From Pseudomonadota bacterium (GTDB taxonomy: Bacteria; Pseudomonadota; Gammaproteobacteria; Steroidobacterales; Steroidobacteraceae), in assembly GCA_947449495.1 (NCBI GenBank), contig CANFSB010000011.1, positions 1 to 44,451 of the forward strand: a DNA stretch of 44,451 nt. The letters run 5' to 3'. The position numbers and the translations under genes are program-made. The notes under the pieces are model-generated. The model was not told the origin of the DNA and did not search any database. It saw only the letters and a list, made by a program, of their open reading frames with translations. Shown in pieces: positions 16,263-24,787 of the stretch (position 1 is its first letter; the number at the start of each line of letters is the position of its first letter).

Positions 16263-18947
16263 GTGAGCAGACACTACCGAGCGTTTTTTGCCTTGACGGT
16301 TTCAACCGTCCTCCTCGTCGGCGCAGTCGTTGTCGTTACAGCGGCAGAGTCGCCGTCGGTTAGTCGCTGGTCTGATCCTGGCACTTGGCCAAACCGCAAG
16401 GTGCCCATCGCAGGCGACAAGGTCACCATCGGGCGCGACAAGGATGTGATCCTCGACGTCAGTCCGCCGGCGCTGGGTGGTCTGTCCATCGACGGCAAAC
16501 TGACCTTCGCGGACAACGCCGAGTTGGAACTGACCACTGAGTGGATCATGTTGCACGGTGAGCTGGCGATAGGCACCGAAGCCAAACCCTACACGGGCAA
16601 AGCGACTATTACGCTGACCGACAACGTCAAAGCCGAAAACGTCATGGGTGGTATGGGCGACCGCGGCATCATGCTTTCGGGCGGCACATTAAACCTGCAC
16701 GGTGACCGCACTAATGCGTGGACCAAGCTGTCCGCTACAGCAGCGGCAGGCGCTACCTCTATTCAGCTATTGGACGCGTCGAGCTGGCGCGTCGGCGATG
16801 AGATTGTCCTGGCATCCACGGACTTTGATCCGCGTCAGGCAGAGCGTCGAACTATTGCCGCCATTAGCGGCAACATGGTCACGCTCGACACCAAACTCGA
16901 CTACATGCACTACGGCAAGGTCACCTTCGACATCGATCAGCGCGGTGAGGTGGGGCTGCTGACGCGCAACATAAAGATTCAAGCCTCATCCGATGCGGCA
17001 CAGTCATTCTTCGGTGGCCACATTATGGCCATGCCTTCGAGTCACATGTATGTCGAAGGCGTCGAGCTCAACCGCATGGGCCAGAACCTGACGCTTGCCC
17101 GCTATCCCATTCACTGGCACTTGGTCGGTGAAGGCAAGGGCCAGTACATCCGTAACGCGGCCATCCACGACACTTTCAATCGCTGCGTGACGGTGCACGG
17201 CACCAACAACCTGCAGGTGCAGAACAACGTCACCTACAACACCGTGGGTCACTGCTTCTTCATGGAAGACGGCATCGAGACTGGCAATCAGTTTGTCCAT
17301 AACTTGGCAATCCAGACCAAGTGCCACACATCCAAGCCTTGCGACCCGACCAACCTTGCCCCCTTCGGCGCGACGGCCGGCACGAACTTTAATCTGACGG
17401 GACAAGACTCCAAGGATGTCCTGATCCCTTCGGATAACACGGTGTCTTCTTTCTGGATCACCAATCCAGACAACACCTATCGCGACAACGTCGCAGCGGG
17501 TTCCGACTCGACCGGTTTCTGGTTGGCCTTCCCTGAGCATCCGATGGGGCAGTTTGAAGGCACGGATATCAGCAAAGCCACTTGGCCACGCCGCACCAAG
17601 GTGCGTGAGTTCAAGGGCAACACGGCGCATTCAAACTTTGATGGTTTCATGGGCGACCGCGCCCCCAGAGCCGATGGCCATTTCGCCGTCGGTGGGTTTA
17701 TTTCCCTCGTCAATCCCGCTGACGCCAATAGCGATCAAGTGGAGTCGGTCGTTGAGGATTACACCGGCTACAAGAACCGCAACAGCGGCATTTGGGCTCG
17801 CGGTGAGTTTCGCCTCTACAAGAACCTGAAGATGGCCGATAACGGTATCGGCTTCACGCAAGCATCCGCCAACTCAGGGCGTTCACTTTATACGTCACGG
17901 GTGGTCGATTCGCGTTTCGTGGGCGAGACCCAGAACATCGGCAACCCCACAACGGCTGCAGAAAAGAAGGCGGGCCGCAGCTTGCCGCACCCCGAGGTCG
18001 CAGATTTCCCGATCCGTGCTTACGAGTTCTACGATTACCATCACGAACTCGATAACAACACCTTCGTGAACTACCAGGACAACGCCACTCGCAAGACCGG
18101 AGCGATCTCTTACCTGCTGTTCACCAGTTTCGGTATGAGCTCCAACAACACCGTGCAGCGCTCGACGTTCATCAACGCCAAGCCGGTGTATTTCCCGCCG
18201 ATCGACAATCGTTGGAGCAACGATGATTACGGCAATACGGTCTATAAGACCGCGGTGTTTAACGATAAGGACGGCACCATTACCGGCGTTCGCAATTCCT
18301 ACATCGTCATGAATGGCGGCATCGACGCAGATAAAGCCTGCGATCCCCGGCCCACTTGGAACGCCGTGGTGTGCAAGGGCGATATTGGTCGTATGAATGT
18401 TGGCGGTGGTGGTGGTGCGGCCGGGTTCGGCGGCGGTGGTGGCGGTGGCGGTCCTGGTGCCGCAGCAGCCGGTCCCGGTGCTGCTGCTGCTGGTGCTGGT
18501 GCAGCTGCTGGCGCTCCCAGGGCCGCTGTTGCTACACCTGTTGTCTTTGCCATTGCTCCTGGTGGTGGTCGCATCAGAGGCACACGCGCAGCTGTAGTGG
18601 CGCCGCCAGTTGTTCTGAGCCGCAATGGTAAGGAGTTCACTGCCAACGGTGAAACCAATGTGCGTGCGGGCAGCGAATACAAGGTGACCACCGAAAGACC
18701 CTCTGTGAGCATCAGCCTCAGAGAGTTGGATGCCGGCTCTTGGGTGATGTTCGAGCTGCCTGGATTCACCACGGCATCGTTAGGCGATGCGCAGGTCAGC
18801 TTAGATGCGCTGCGCGCTGCCAGCACCACGTCGTACTACAAGGGCAACGGTGCGCTTTGGGTCAAGCTCGTCTCTAGTGGAGACATCCTTGGCAGCGGCC
18901 CCGCTAAAGGCCCCAGTGGTGGGGCCAGTCTTCAGGTCAGTCGATAA
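16263..18947 (+). CDS. Secreted G8-domain/beta-helix protein, CEMIP/TMEM2-like
   Basis: The 894-residue product starts at GTG 16263, eight bases after GAGGGG. A signal peptide or anchor spans about residues 6-28. A G8 domain follows (about 33-150; WSDPGTWPN and PIAGDKVTIG, with Trp36 and Trp42). A right-handed beta-helix comes next, with stretches closely like animal CEMIP/TMEM2: RYPIHWHL (280-287), TFNRCVTVHGT (304-314) and GHCFFMEDGIE (329-339). A Gly/Ala-rich linker (about 714-752) leads to a C-terminal beta-rich part containing ALWVKL. In vertebrates this family takes part in hyaluronan breakdown; the bacterial substrate is unknown. The gene has its own promoter and a terminator, and a large TonB-dependent receptor follows. 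Confidence 0.85.
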   Translation: MSRHYRAFFALTVSTVLLVGAVVVVTAAESPSVSRWSDPGTWPNRKVPIAGDKVTIGRDKDVILDVSPPALGGLSIDGKLTFADNAELELTTEWIMLHGELAIGTEAKPYTGKATITLTDNVKAENVMGGMGDRGIMLSGGTLNLHGDRTNAWTKLSATAAAGATSIQLLDASSWRVGDEIVLASTDFDPRQAERRTIAAISGNMVTLDTKLDYMHYGKVTFDIDQRGEVGLLTRNIKIQASSDAAQSFFGGHIMAMPSSHMYVEGVELNRMGQNLTLARYPIHWHLVGEGKGQYIRNAAIHDTFNRCVTVHGTNNLQVQNNVTYNTVGHCFFMEDGIETGNQFVHNLAIQTKCHTSKPCDPTNLAPFGATAGTNFNLTGQDSKDVLIPSDNTVSSFWITNPDNTYRDNVAAGSDSTGFWLAFPEHPMGQFEGTDISKATWPRRTKVREFKGNTAHSNFDGFMGDRAPRADGHFAVGGFISLVNPADANSDQVESVVEDYTGYKNRNSGIWARGEFRLYKNLKMADNGIGFTQASANSGRSLYTSRVVDSRFVGETQNIGNPTTAAEKKAGRSLPHPEVADFPIRAYEFYDYHHELDNNTFVNYQDNATRKTGAISYLLFTSFGMSSNNTVQRSTFINAKPVYFPPIDNRWSNDDYGNTVYKTAVFNDKDGTITGVRNSYIVMNGGIDADKACDPRPTWNAVVCKGDIGRMNVGGGGGAAGFGGGGGGGGPGAAAAGPGAAAAGAGAAAGAPRAAVATPVVFAIAPGGGRIRGTRAAVVAPPVVLSRNGKEFTANGETNVRAGSEYKVTTERPSVSISLRELDAGSWVMFELPGFTTASLGDAQVSLDALRAASTTSYYKGNGALWVKLVSSGDILGSGPAKGPSGGASLQVSR
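18402..18518 (+). repeat. Gly/Ala-coding low-complexity tract
   Basis: Imperfect GGT/GGC and GCT/GCA triplets encode a Gly-run, then a PGAAAAG-type repeat (about residues 714-752 of the G8 protein). It separates the beta-helix from the C-terminal part and probably acts as a flexible linker. Such tracts are prone to length change by slippage. Confidence 0.85.
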
Positions 18948-18967
18948 GTTCTTAATGGACTGAAACA

Positions 18968-18999
18968 CCTCCGGCTTCAGGCCGGGGGTTTTTGTTTTT
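18968..18999 (+). terminator. Rho-independent terminator after the G8 protein gene
   Basis: CCTCCGGC, loop TTCAG, GCCGGGGG forms eight pairs (one G-T), followed by TTTTTGTTTTT. It lies 20 bases past the G8 stop codon and before the receptor gene, so the two probably have separate transcripts. Confidence 0.88.
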
Positions 19000-19042
19000 C
19001 CTTGAACCTTTGAGTGGTGCGCCAAAACCATAACAACAGCGC

Positions 19043-19064
19043 ACTTGGCTCTTCTTTACCAAGT
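19043..19064 (+). promoter_or_regulatory. Short inverted repeat before the first TonB-dependent receptor
   Basis: ACTTGG, ten bases, then CCAAGT ends two bases before the ribosome site AGGGGTGG of the receptor. It could be an mRNA hairpin affecting initiation or a small operator. Six pairs are weak evidence. Confidence 0.25.
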
Positions 19065-19076
19065 TTAGGGGTGGGT

Positions 19077-22000
19077 ATGAAAAATTCATTACAACAGTCG
19101 TCTGTACGTGCGGTGGTTGCCGCGATTCTGACTATCGCCGGGGGCGGCGTATCACAAGTCATGGCTGCGGAAGAGGTCACGCTCAGCGAGATCGTCGTGA
19201 CTGGTTCTCGCATTCTGCGCCGTGACGCCCAAGCCAACAGCCCGCTGATCACGGTAGATGCTGTAGACCTTGAAACTCGCGCCGGTCTGAACGTCGAGTC
19301 GTATCTAAACCAGTTGCCCAACTACAACCCGGCCGTCACGCCTGAGACGGGCGCTACGTCCGTGGGATTCTCGGCGATCGCTACGTCCGGCATTTCCACA
19401 GTGTCGCTGCGCGGCTTCGGCTCCAACCGCAGCTTAGTGCTGGCCGATGGCCGTCGCGTCACGCCGGTGAACGCACTGATGCAAGTGGATACCAATAGCA
19501 TCCCGTCCTCGATGATTAAGAGCGTGGAGATTATTTCTGGAGGCGCTTCGGCCACCTATGGCGCAGATGCCATCGGCGGCGTGACCAACTTCATTTTGAA
19601 TCGTGACTATGAGGGTCTGAAGATGGATGGCCAGTACGGTCTGGCCGGAGTAGGCGATGGTCAGGAGATGCGTTTTTCGTTGATGGGTGGTGGCAAGCTC
19701 GACAGTGGCCGTGGTCGCGTGACCTTCGGCGCCGAGTACTATGATCGTGAGGGCGCGTACGAAAAGAACCGCCGTTTCTATACTGACGCTTGGGCAGATC
19801 CCGGTACTCCCAGCAACTTCCTCGGTTTCTTCATGGGCCCTAGTGATTACTACACGGGCACCAACCTGCAAACCACTAACGTGGGCGGAAGTGCCGGCGC
19901 GACAATCCTGGCTAACATCGTTAACTCGCAGGGTCGCGACCCCAATGCCAACACGGGTGTTTTCGCGTATCCCGGCACCGGCGCCAACGCCAGCATCCGC
20001 TTTCTGAGTAATGGCCGCATCTTCCTGCCAGCCGGAAACAACGCATCAACGTTTGATAAGAGCCTCATCGACGGCTCTAACTACGCTTATGTGACTGCCT
20101 ATGACAATACCTACTGCAACACTCAGGCGTGCGCCACCGCTGGCACTAAATTGGCTCCAGTGATTCAGAATCTAAAGTTCAACGAGACGGGTCGTTACTC
20201 CAGTTCTCCGCAGACTCGCTTTTCGTTCATGAGTACGCTCGGTTACGACATCACAGACAAGGTGCACTTCAAAGCCAGCGGCCGTTTCGCCCAGAGCCAT
20301 ACAGAAACGTATCTGGGCAGGAATACCTTGATCAACGGATGGGAAGCGACGGTTCCGTATAACGCCGCAACCGATAGCCCGATCAATCCGACGCTAACGT
20401 TGACGCCGACGATCGTTACGCAAATTGCGCAGGGTGGGCTCGTCGTTCCGGCCGCATACGCCAATCCGAATTTCATCGCTCATGGTGCCAAAGGCGCTCA
20501 GCATCCGGTCACGCCGCAGCTGGCGATGTTGTTGAACAGCCGCACAGGGACCACGGCCCTGAAGACCTGCGCTGTCGGCGTTACAACCAACTGTTACAAC
20601 CCGCTGACTGCAGGATGGGTCACTGAAGTCTTTCAGTACAACGGCTTTGATCAGCGTCGCACGGACAACCTGCTGACCAATTGGACGGTCGATGCCGGCG
20701 TGACGTTGGACTTGCCGGTGAAGGACTGGACGGCTGAAGTGTATGTTTCACGCGGCGAAAGCGTGACCGCCGCACAGACCTTTGGCAGCGTATCGCTGGA
20801 GCGCTGGCGCGCGGTGGTGCAAAGCCCTGACTACGGCTACAACAGCACCTTCCGCAGCAACTTGAGTAGTAGCAACAGCGGCTTCAACTCAGTTGCCACT
20901 CCCTGCACCACGGGCTTCTACGGCACCATCTTCAATGGCGGTGCCGCAGCTTCAGCCGACTGCTTGTATGCGGTGGAGGCTGTGATGCAGGAAAGCACGA
21001 CGACGCAGCAAGACGTCTTAGAGTTGAACTTGCAAGGCGGCTTGTTCAACACGTGGGCAGGCGAAGTGCGCGCTGCGGCCGGTTATCAGTCCCGCCGTAA
21101 TGCCGCGCAGTTTACCCCGGACATTCTGCAATCTTCGGCCTCTATCCTCGATCAGGCTGTCGGCATCTCGCCCACGGGCTACATGTATGCCCAGACGAAG
21201 GCGCATGAATACTATGCAGAGGCGCTGGTCCCGGTCCTTCAGGATTCCTTCGTTAAGAAGGTTGAGTTGGAGTTGGGCGCTCGATTCTCTGAATACAGCC
21301 TGACCGACCACACACTGACCTGGAAGGCATTGGCCAACGTAGAGATCACCGACCGCATCCGGTTTCGCGGCGGGTATAACCGCGCGACGCGTGCGCCGAA
21401 TCTGGGTGAGATGTTCCTACCGCAGCAGCAGGGCGGTCCGGGGGCTGCCTCTGCTTACGGTGATCCGTGCAGTTTGCGGTCCAACTCGCCCTTTGGCGCC
21501 GGTGGTGCGTTTACTGTGGCGAACGCAACGCAGCTGCTCTACGACGTCTTTGCGGGTTCCAAGACGCCGACACTTGCGGCCGGCCAGACAGCGGCTGGCG
21601 CAGAGAGCGCGCGCTTGATCTGCGTGGCGCAGATGGATGCGCTGAATGCTAATCCGCTTAGTGGCACTGCCTACACTTACTACAACACTCAGGCGCAGAC
21701 CGTGACCGGTAACTCCGGCTTTAACAATCAGCGCGGCAGTACGGCTCTGGGATCCGAGGTGGCAGGCACGATGACGGCAGGTCTAGTGTTCCAGTCTCCG
21801 TTTGAAAATCCCTGGCTGCGCAACATTACGACGACAGTGGACTGGTACAAGATCGACATCAGCGATGTGATCCTGCAGTACTCGGCCACCTACGCCCAGT
21901 ACATGTGCTATGGCTCCGTGCTGGTGACCACTGCCGCCGAGGCCAAGGCTCAGGCGGACTCACTGGGATGCCAGGGCGTTCCGCGCTCCGCAGATACGGG

Positions 22001-22733
22001 TGTGGGTCAGAGTACGCTGCTGTCTTACTCCAATCAGGGTGCAGTGAGCACCTCGGGCGTGGACTTCACACTCAACTGGCGTGCACGGCTGGACGATCTG
22101 GGCCTAGGCAATATTCCCGGCGGTTTGTCGTTCGGCGTGCAGGGCTCGCTGCTCCAGTCCTACAAGACCAAGGCGTCGAAGGCCGACTTCGATCCGTGGA
22201 TCGAGTGGAAGGGTTCATTGGGACCGACTCTGAGCGGGTTCAACGGCGGCGCCTATAAGTTTCGTCTGCTCTCCAACGTGGGCTACAACTTGAACGGCTT
22301 CAGCGCCAGTCTGCGGTGGCGGCATCTGCCGCCGGTGATATCGGCCGGCGACGCAAGCCTGGCGGCTACCATCGCGCACGACGAGAATGTTGTCGCGTCG
22401 GGCAAGGGTGTGTTGCTCAGTTATGTGCCGTCTTCGGCTCAAGCAATAGATTCATACGACACGTTTGACCTGTCAGCCTCTTGGAACATTAACCAGACGA
22501 TTTCGCTACGTGCGGGTATCGACAATCTGCTCGATAAGCAACCAGTGCTCACGACTGTGTCGAACGGGTTCCCGCAGGGCACGGATCTAAAGGGGCTATG
22601 CACCGGCCTGGTGGCGGGTTGCACAGCCCCCACGTCGTACTCTCTGCCCAACGCAGGTATGGGCACCACAAACACGGGGTTTTACGATGTGATGGGACGC
22701 CGCTTCTTCATCGCGGCGAAGCTCAACTTCTGA
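19077..22733 (+). CDS. Large TonB-dependent outer-membrane receptor
   Basis: Predicted outer-membrane beta-barrel that imports a substrate using TonB energy. With ATG 19077, just after AGGGGTGGGT, the product has 1218 residues. A signal peptide ends near VMAAEE. A TonB-box-like stretch and plug start follow (LSEIVVTGSRI), then VSLRGFGSNRSLVLADGRRV and GGASATYGADAIGGVTNFIL, typical of the large receptors common in sphingomonads, caulobacters and xanthomonads. The barrel fills the rest, with NRATRAPNLGEMF, and ends in GRRFFIAAKLNF, a terminal Phe as expected for BAM-assembled barrels. Its position after the G8 protein suggests, but does not prove, uptake of a product released by that protein. 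Substrate unknown. Confidence 0.94.
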   Translation: MKNSLQQSSVRAVVAAILTIAGGGVSQVMAAEEVTLSEIVVTGSRILRRDAQANSPLITVDAVDLETRAGLNVESYLNQLPNYNPAVTPETGATSVGFSAIATSGISTVSLRGFGSNRSLVLADGRRVTPVNALMQVDTNSIPSSMIKSVEIISGGASATYGADAIGGVTNFILNRDYEGLKMDGQYGLAGVGDGQEMRFSLMGGGKLDSGRGRVTFGAEYYDREGAYEKNRRFYTDAWADPGTPSNFLGFFMGPSDYYTGTNLQTTNVGGSAGATILANIVNSQGRDPNANTGVFAYPGTGANASIRFLSNGRIFLPAGNNASTFDKSLIDGSNYAYVTAYDNTYCNTQACATAGTKLAPVIQNLKFNETGRYSSSPQTRFSFMSTLGYDITDKVHFKASGRFAQSHTETYLGRNTLINGWEATVPYNAATDSPINPTLTLTPTIVTQIAQGGLVVPAAYANPNFIAHGAKGAQHPVTPQLAMLLNSRTGTTALKTCAVGVTTNCYNPLTAGWVTEVFQYNGFDQRRTDNLLTNWTVDAGVTLDLPVKDWTAEVYVSRGESVTAAQTFGSVSLERWRAVVQSPDYGYNSTFRSNLSSSNSGFNSVATPCTTGFYGTIFNGGAAASADCLYAVEAVMQESTTTQQDVLELNLQGGLFNTWAGEVRAAAGYQSRRNAAQFTPDILQSSASILDQAVGISPTGYMYAQTKAHEYYAEALVPVLQDSFVKKVELELGARFSEYSLTDHTLTWKALANVEITDRIRFRGGYNRATRAPNLGEMFLPQQQGGPGAASAYGDPCSLRSNSPFGAGGAFTVANATQLLYDVFAGSKTPTLAAGQTAAGAESARLICVAQMDALNANPLSGTAYTYYNTQAQTVTGNSGFNNQRGSTALGSEVAGTMTAGLVFQSPFENPWLRNITTTVDWYKIDISDVILQYSATYAQYMCYGSVLVTTAAEAKAQADSLGCQGVPRSADTGVGQSTLLSYSNQGAVSTSGVDFTLNWRARLDDLGLGNIPGGLSFGVQGSLLQSYKTKASKADFDPWIEWKGSLGPTLSGFNGGAYKFRLLSNVGYNLNGFSASLRWRHLPPVISAGDASLAATIAHDENVVASGKGVLLSYVPSSAQAIDSYDTFDLSASWNINQTISLRAGIDNLLDKQPVLTTVSNGFPQGTDLKGLCTGLVAGCTAPTSYSLPNAGMGTTNTGFYDVMGRRFFIAAKLNF

Positions 22734-22765
22734 TATGCGCCCAAATCAGTAAGGTCCCTAAACGA

Positions 22766-22798
22766 AAAAGCCGCCCCTGACTGCTCAGGGGCGGCTTT
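22766..22798. terminator. Bidirectional terminator between receptor and tRNA-Leu
   Basis: An 11-base GC-rich stem (GCCGCCCCTGA / TCAGGGGCGGC, loop CTGC), flanked by AAAA before and TTT after, serves both strands. It ends the receptor transcript rightward and, with five T's, the tRNA transcript leftward. Confidence 0.9.
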
Positions 22799-22803
22799 CG
22801 AAT

Positions 22804-22890
22804 TGGTGCCGGTGGTCGGAGTCGAACCGACACATGGTTTCCCATGGCAGATTTTGAGTCTGCTGCGTCTACCAGTTTCGCCACACCGGC
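22804..22890 (-). tRNA. tRNA-Leu (anticodon CAA)
   Basis: The leftward strand folds as an 87-base leucine tRNA with encoded CCA: acceptor GCCGGTG/CACCGGC, D-arm with GGTAGACGC, anticodon arm GCAGA-CTCAAAA-TCTGC with CAA reading UUG codons, a long variable arm (CATGGGAAACCATG) and T-arm GTCGGTTCGACTCCGAC. The long variable arm confirms a class II tRNA. Spurious open frames cross it on the same strand. Confidence 0.97.
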
Positions 22891-22903
22891 GCGAAGGGTG
22901 CAG

Positions 22904-22933
22904 ATGTTAAGCACTTTCCGGGGCTGTCGGGAA
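22904..22933 (-). promoter_or_regulatory. Possible promoter of tRNA-Leu
   Basis: On the leftward strand TAACAT (22904-22909) is a possible -10 placed about 14 bases before the tRNA 5' end. TTCCCG lies 18 bases further upstream as a weak -35. Placement is sensible but the match is poor. Confidence 0.3.
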
Positions 22934-23009
22934 TCTTTCGTTGCGTTCAATGTCTAGTGCTTTAGACCTGTTAACGTTTACTTCGCCGAAATTACTTGGA
23001 GCACCTGCC

Positions 23010-23666
23010 ATGAAGCACGTTTTTCTGCCCGTGATTGCCGCGCTGCTGACGCTGCCCGCGCACGCCCAGACTCCCCCGGCTGGTGCCGTTAAAGGCCCCA
23101 TGGTGATTACGGTTCCTGCGCCGGCCGATGGCTCCAGCCCGCAGCGTGAAATTCGCATCGTGACCGCCACGGGCGAGGGTGGCGACGAGCGCGTGGTCAC
23201 CCGTCGCATCATTCGCAATGCCATGGGCCCGCAGGGCGCGGTGCTCACCGAGGATGTCGCTGGGATGGCGCCCGGCGGCCCCCGTCCGCCCGGTATGGGC
23301 CAGATGATGATGATGATGCGCAAGCCCGCGCTGGGTCTGGAACTGGCCACGCTCTCGCCGCGCCTGGGAAGCTATTTTGGTGCCAAGTCTGGCGTGCTGG
23401 TTGTGCACACCGACAACGCGTCACTCAAGATTGAGGACGGCGACATCATCACCGCGATCGACGGGCGTCAGCCCACCACGGCACAGCAGGCACAGCGCAT
23501 TTTGGGCAGCTACGCCGGTGGCGAGAAGATCGGCTTGAAGCTGGTGCGCGACCGCAAGCCGCTGTCGGTGGACGTGGTGATGCCCGAGCCGCCCAAGATG
23601 CTCGAGATCAACGTTGAGCACAACGGTCCGCACGGCAACGTTGCTCCGGCCCCCAAGGCCCCCTAA
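23010..23666 (+). CDS. Exported PDZ-domain protein
   Basis: With ATG 23010, eight bases after GGAG, the product has 218 residues. A signal peptide (MKHVFLPVIAALLTLPAHA) leads to a low-complexity proline-rich region, then a run of five methionines (23304-23318) in GMGQMMMMMRK. A single PDZ domain follows (about 110-195): GLELATLSPRLGSYFG, GVLVVHTDNAS and DGDIITAIDGRQPTT. No protease domain is present, unlike DegP/DegS, so it is probably a periplasmic adaptor or peptide-binding protein; the function is not known. It ends 12 bases before queA and may share that transcript. Longer in-frame starts upstream have no ribosome site and lack a signal peptide. Confidence 0.82.
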   Translation: MKHVFLPVIAALLTLPAHAQTPPAGAVKGPMVITVPAPADGSSPQREIRIVTATGEGGDERVVTRRIIRNAMGPQGAVLTEDVAGMAPGGPRPPGMGQMMMMMRKPALGLELATLSPRLGSYFGAKSGVLVVHTDNASLKIEDGDIITAIDGRQPTTAQQAQRILGSYAGGEKIGLKLVRDRKPLSVDVVMPEPPKMLEINVEHNGPHGNVAPAPKAP

Positions 23667-23678
23667 CATCCGCGGCCC

Positions 23679-24716
23679 GTGCGCCGCTCAGACTTCACCT
23701 TCACACTGCCGCCGGACCTGATCGCTCAGGTCCCGCTGGCCGAGCGTTCGGCCAGTCGGTTGCTGCTGCTCGACGGCAGCAGCGGTGCGCTGCAGGACCG
23801 GCAGTTCGCCGAGCTGCCGGCGCTGCTCGATCCCCGCGATCTGCTGATCTTCAACGACACCCGTGTGGTGCCGGCGCGCGTGTTTGGCAGCAAACCCACT
23901 GGCGGGCGCGTCGAACTGTTTTTGGAGCGTGCCATCGGCGAGCGTCGTGCGCTGGTACAGATGCGCGCCAGCAAAGCGATCCAGTCAGGTCTGCAGATCA
24001 CCACGCCGGGTGGCCCGGTGACGGTCATCGGCAAGCAAGAGGACCTGTGGGAAATCGAACTGCCGTGCGAGGTGATGGCGTTTTTTGAGGCACAGGGCCA
24101 GATGCCGCTGCCGCCCTATATCTCGCGTACCGCAGACGACAACGATCGTGAGCGCTACCAAAGCCTGTTTGCGCGCGTGCCCGGCGCTGTGGCTGCGCCC
24201 ACTGCCAGCCTGCATTTTGACCAAGCGCTGGTGCAGGCGTTGGCAGATCGCGGTGTGCCCACGGCTCGCGTCACCCTGCATGTCGGTGCGGGCACCTTTC
24301 AACCCCTGCGCGTGGATGATCTGTCCCAACATGTCATGCACGCCGAGCGCTACAGCGTCGACGCGACGTTGCTCGACGCGGTGGCTGCATGCCGCGCGCG
24401 CGGCGGCCGGGTAGTGGCGGTGGGCACCACCGTAGCGCGCGCACTCGAATCGGCTGCCGCCGGGGGCAGCTTGTGCGCCGGTAGCGGGGACACGCGGCTG
24501 TTTATTACTCCCGGTTATCGGTTCCGGGTGGTTGATGCGCTGGTCACTAACTTTCACCTACCCGAGTCCACGTTGCTGATGCTGGTGTCGGCGTTTGCCG
24601 GCCGTAAGGCGGTGCTGGCAGCCTATGCCCACGCCGTGCAGCAGCGTTACCGATTCTTCAGTTATGGGGACGCCATGTTGGTGTTGCCCTGCGAAACGGC
24701 GCGCACCACGGATTGA
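23679..24716 (+). CDS. queA: S-adenosylmethionine:tRNA ribosyltransferase-isomerase
   Basis: Builds epoxyqueuosine in tRNA by moving the ribosyl part of S-adenosylmethionine onto preQ1. The 345-residue product matches QueA through its length: RRSDFTFTLPPDLIAQ at the start, FNDTRVVPARVFG, GGRVELFLER, PPYISR, VAAPTASLHF, LHVGAGTFQPLR and TNFHLPESTLLMLVSAFAG near the end. The start is GTG at 23679. In many gammaproteobacteria tgt follows at once; here a three-gene insert of about 4.4 kb lies between them. Confidence 0.97.
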   Translation: MRRSDFTFTLPPDLIAQVPLAERSASRLLLLDGSSGALQDRQFAELPALLDPRDLLIFNDTRVVPARVFGSKPTGGRVELFLERAIGERRALVQMRASKAIQSGLQITTPGGPVTVIGKQEDLWEIELPCEVMAFFEAQGQMPLPPYISRTADDNDRERYQSLFARVPGAVAAPTASLHFDQALVQALADRGVPTARVTLHVGAGTFQPLRVDDLSQHVMHAERYSVDATLLDAVAACRARGGRVVAVGTTVARALESAAAGGSLCAGSGDTRLFITPGYRFRVVDALVTNFHLPESTLLMLVSAFAGRKAVLAAYAHAVQQRYRFFSYGDAMLVLPCETARTTD

Positions 24717-24787
24717 CACTTCACGAAGCAGCCCGTCATTCTGAACGTTGCGGCTCGTAACCGCGGTGTTTGATCAACGGGGGGTTT

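Noticed and set aside
18299-18829. Pro/Ala-rich open frame antisense to the G8 gene
   Set aside because: It is the reverse reading of the Gly/Ala triplet tract, with no signal or domain.
19002-19034. TTGAAC as a -35 for the first receptor
   Set aside because: No acceptable -10 at 16-18 bases; the nearest, CATAAC, is 21 bases away.
22723-22950. Open frame on the leftward strand across the tRNA
   Set aside because: It contains the translated tRNA-Leu (GVAKLVDAADSKSA), a well-known spurious protein pattern.
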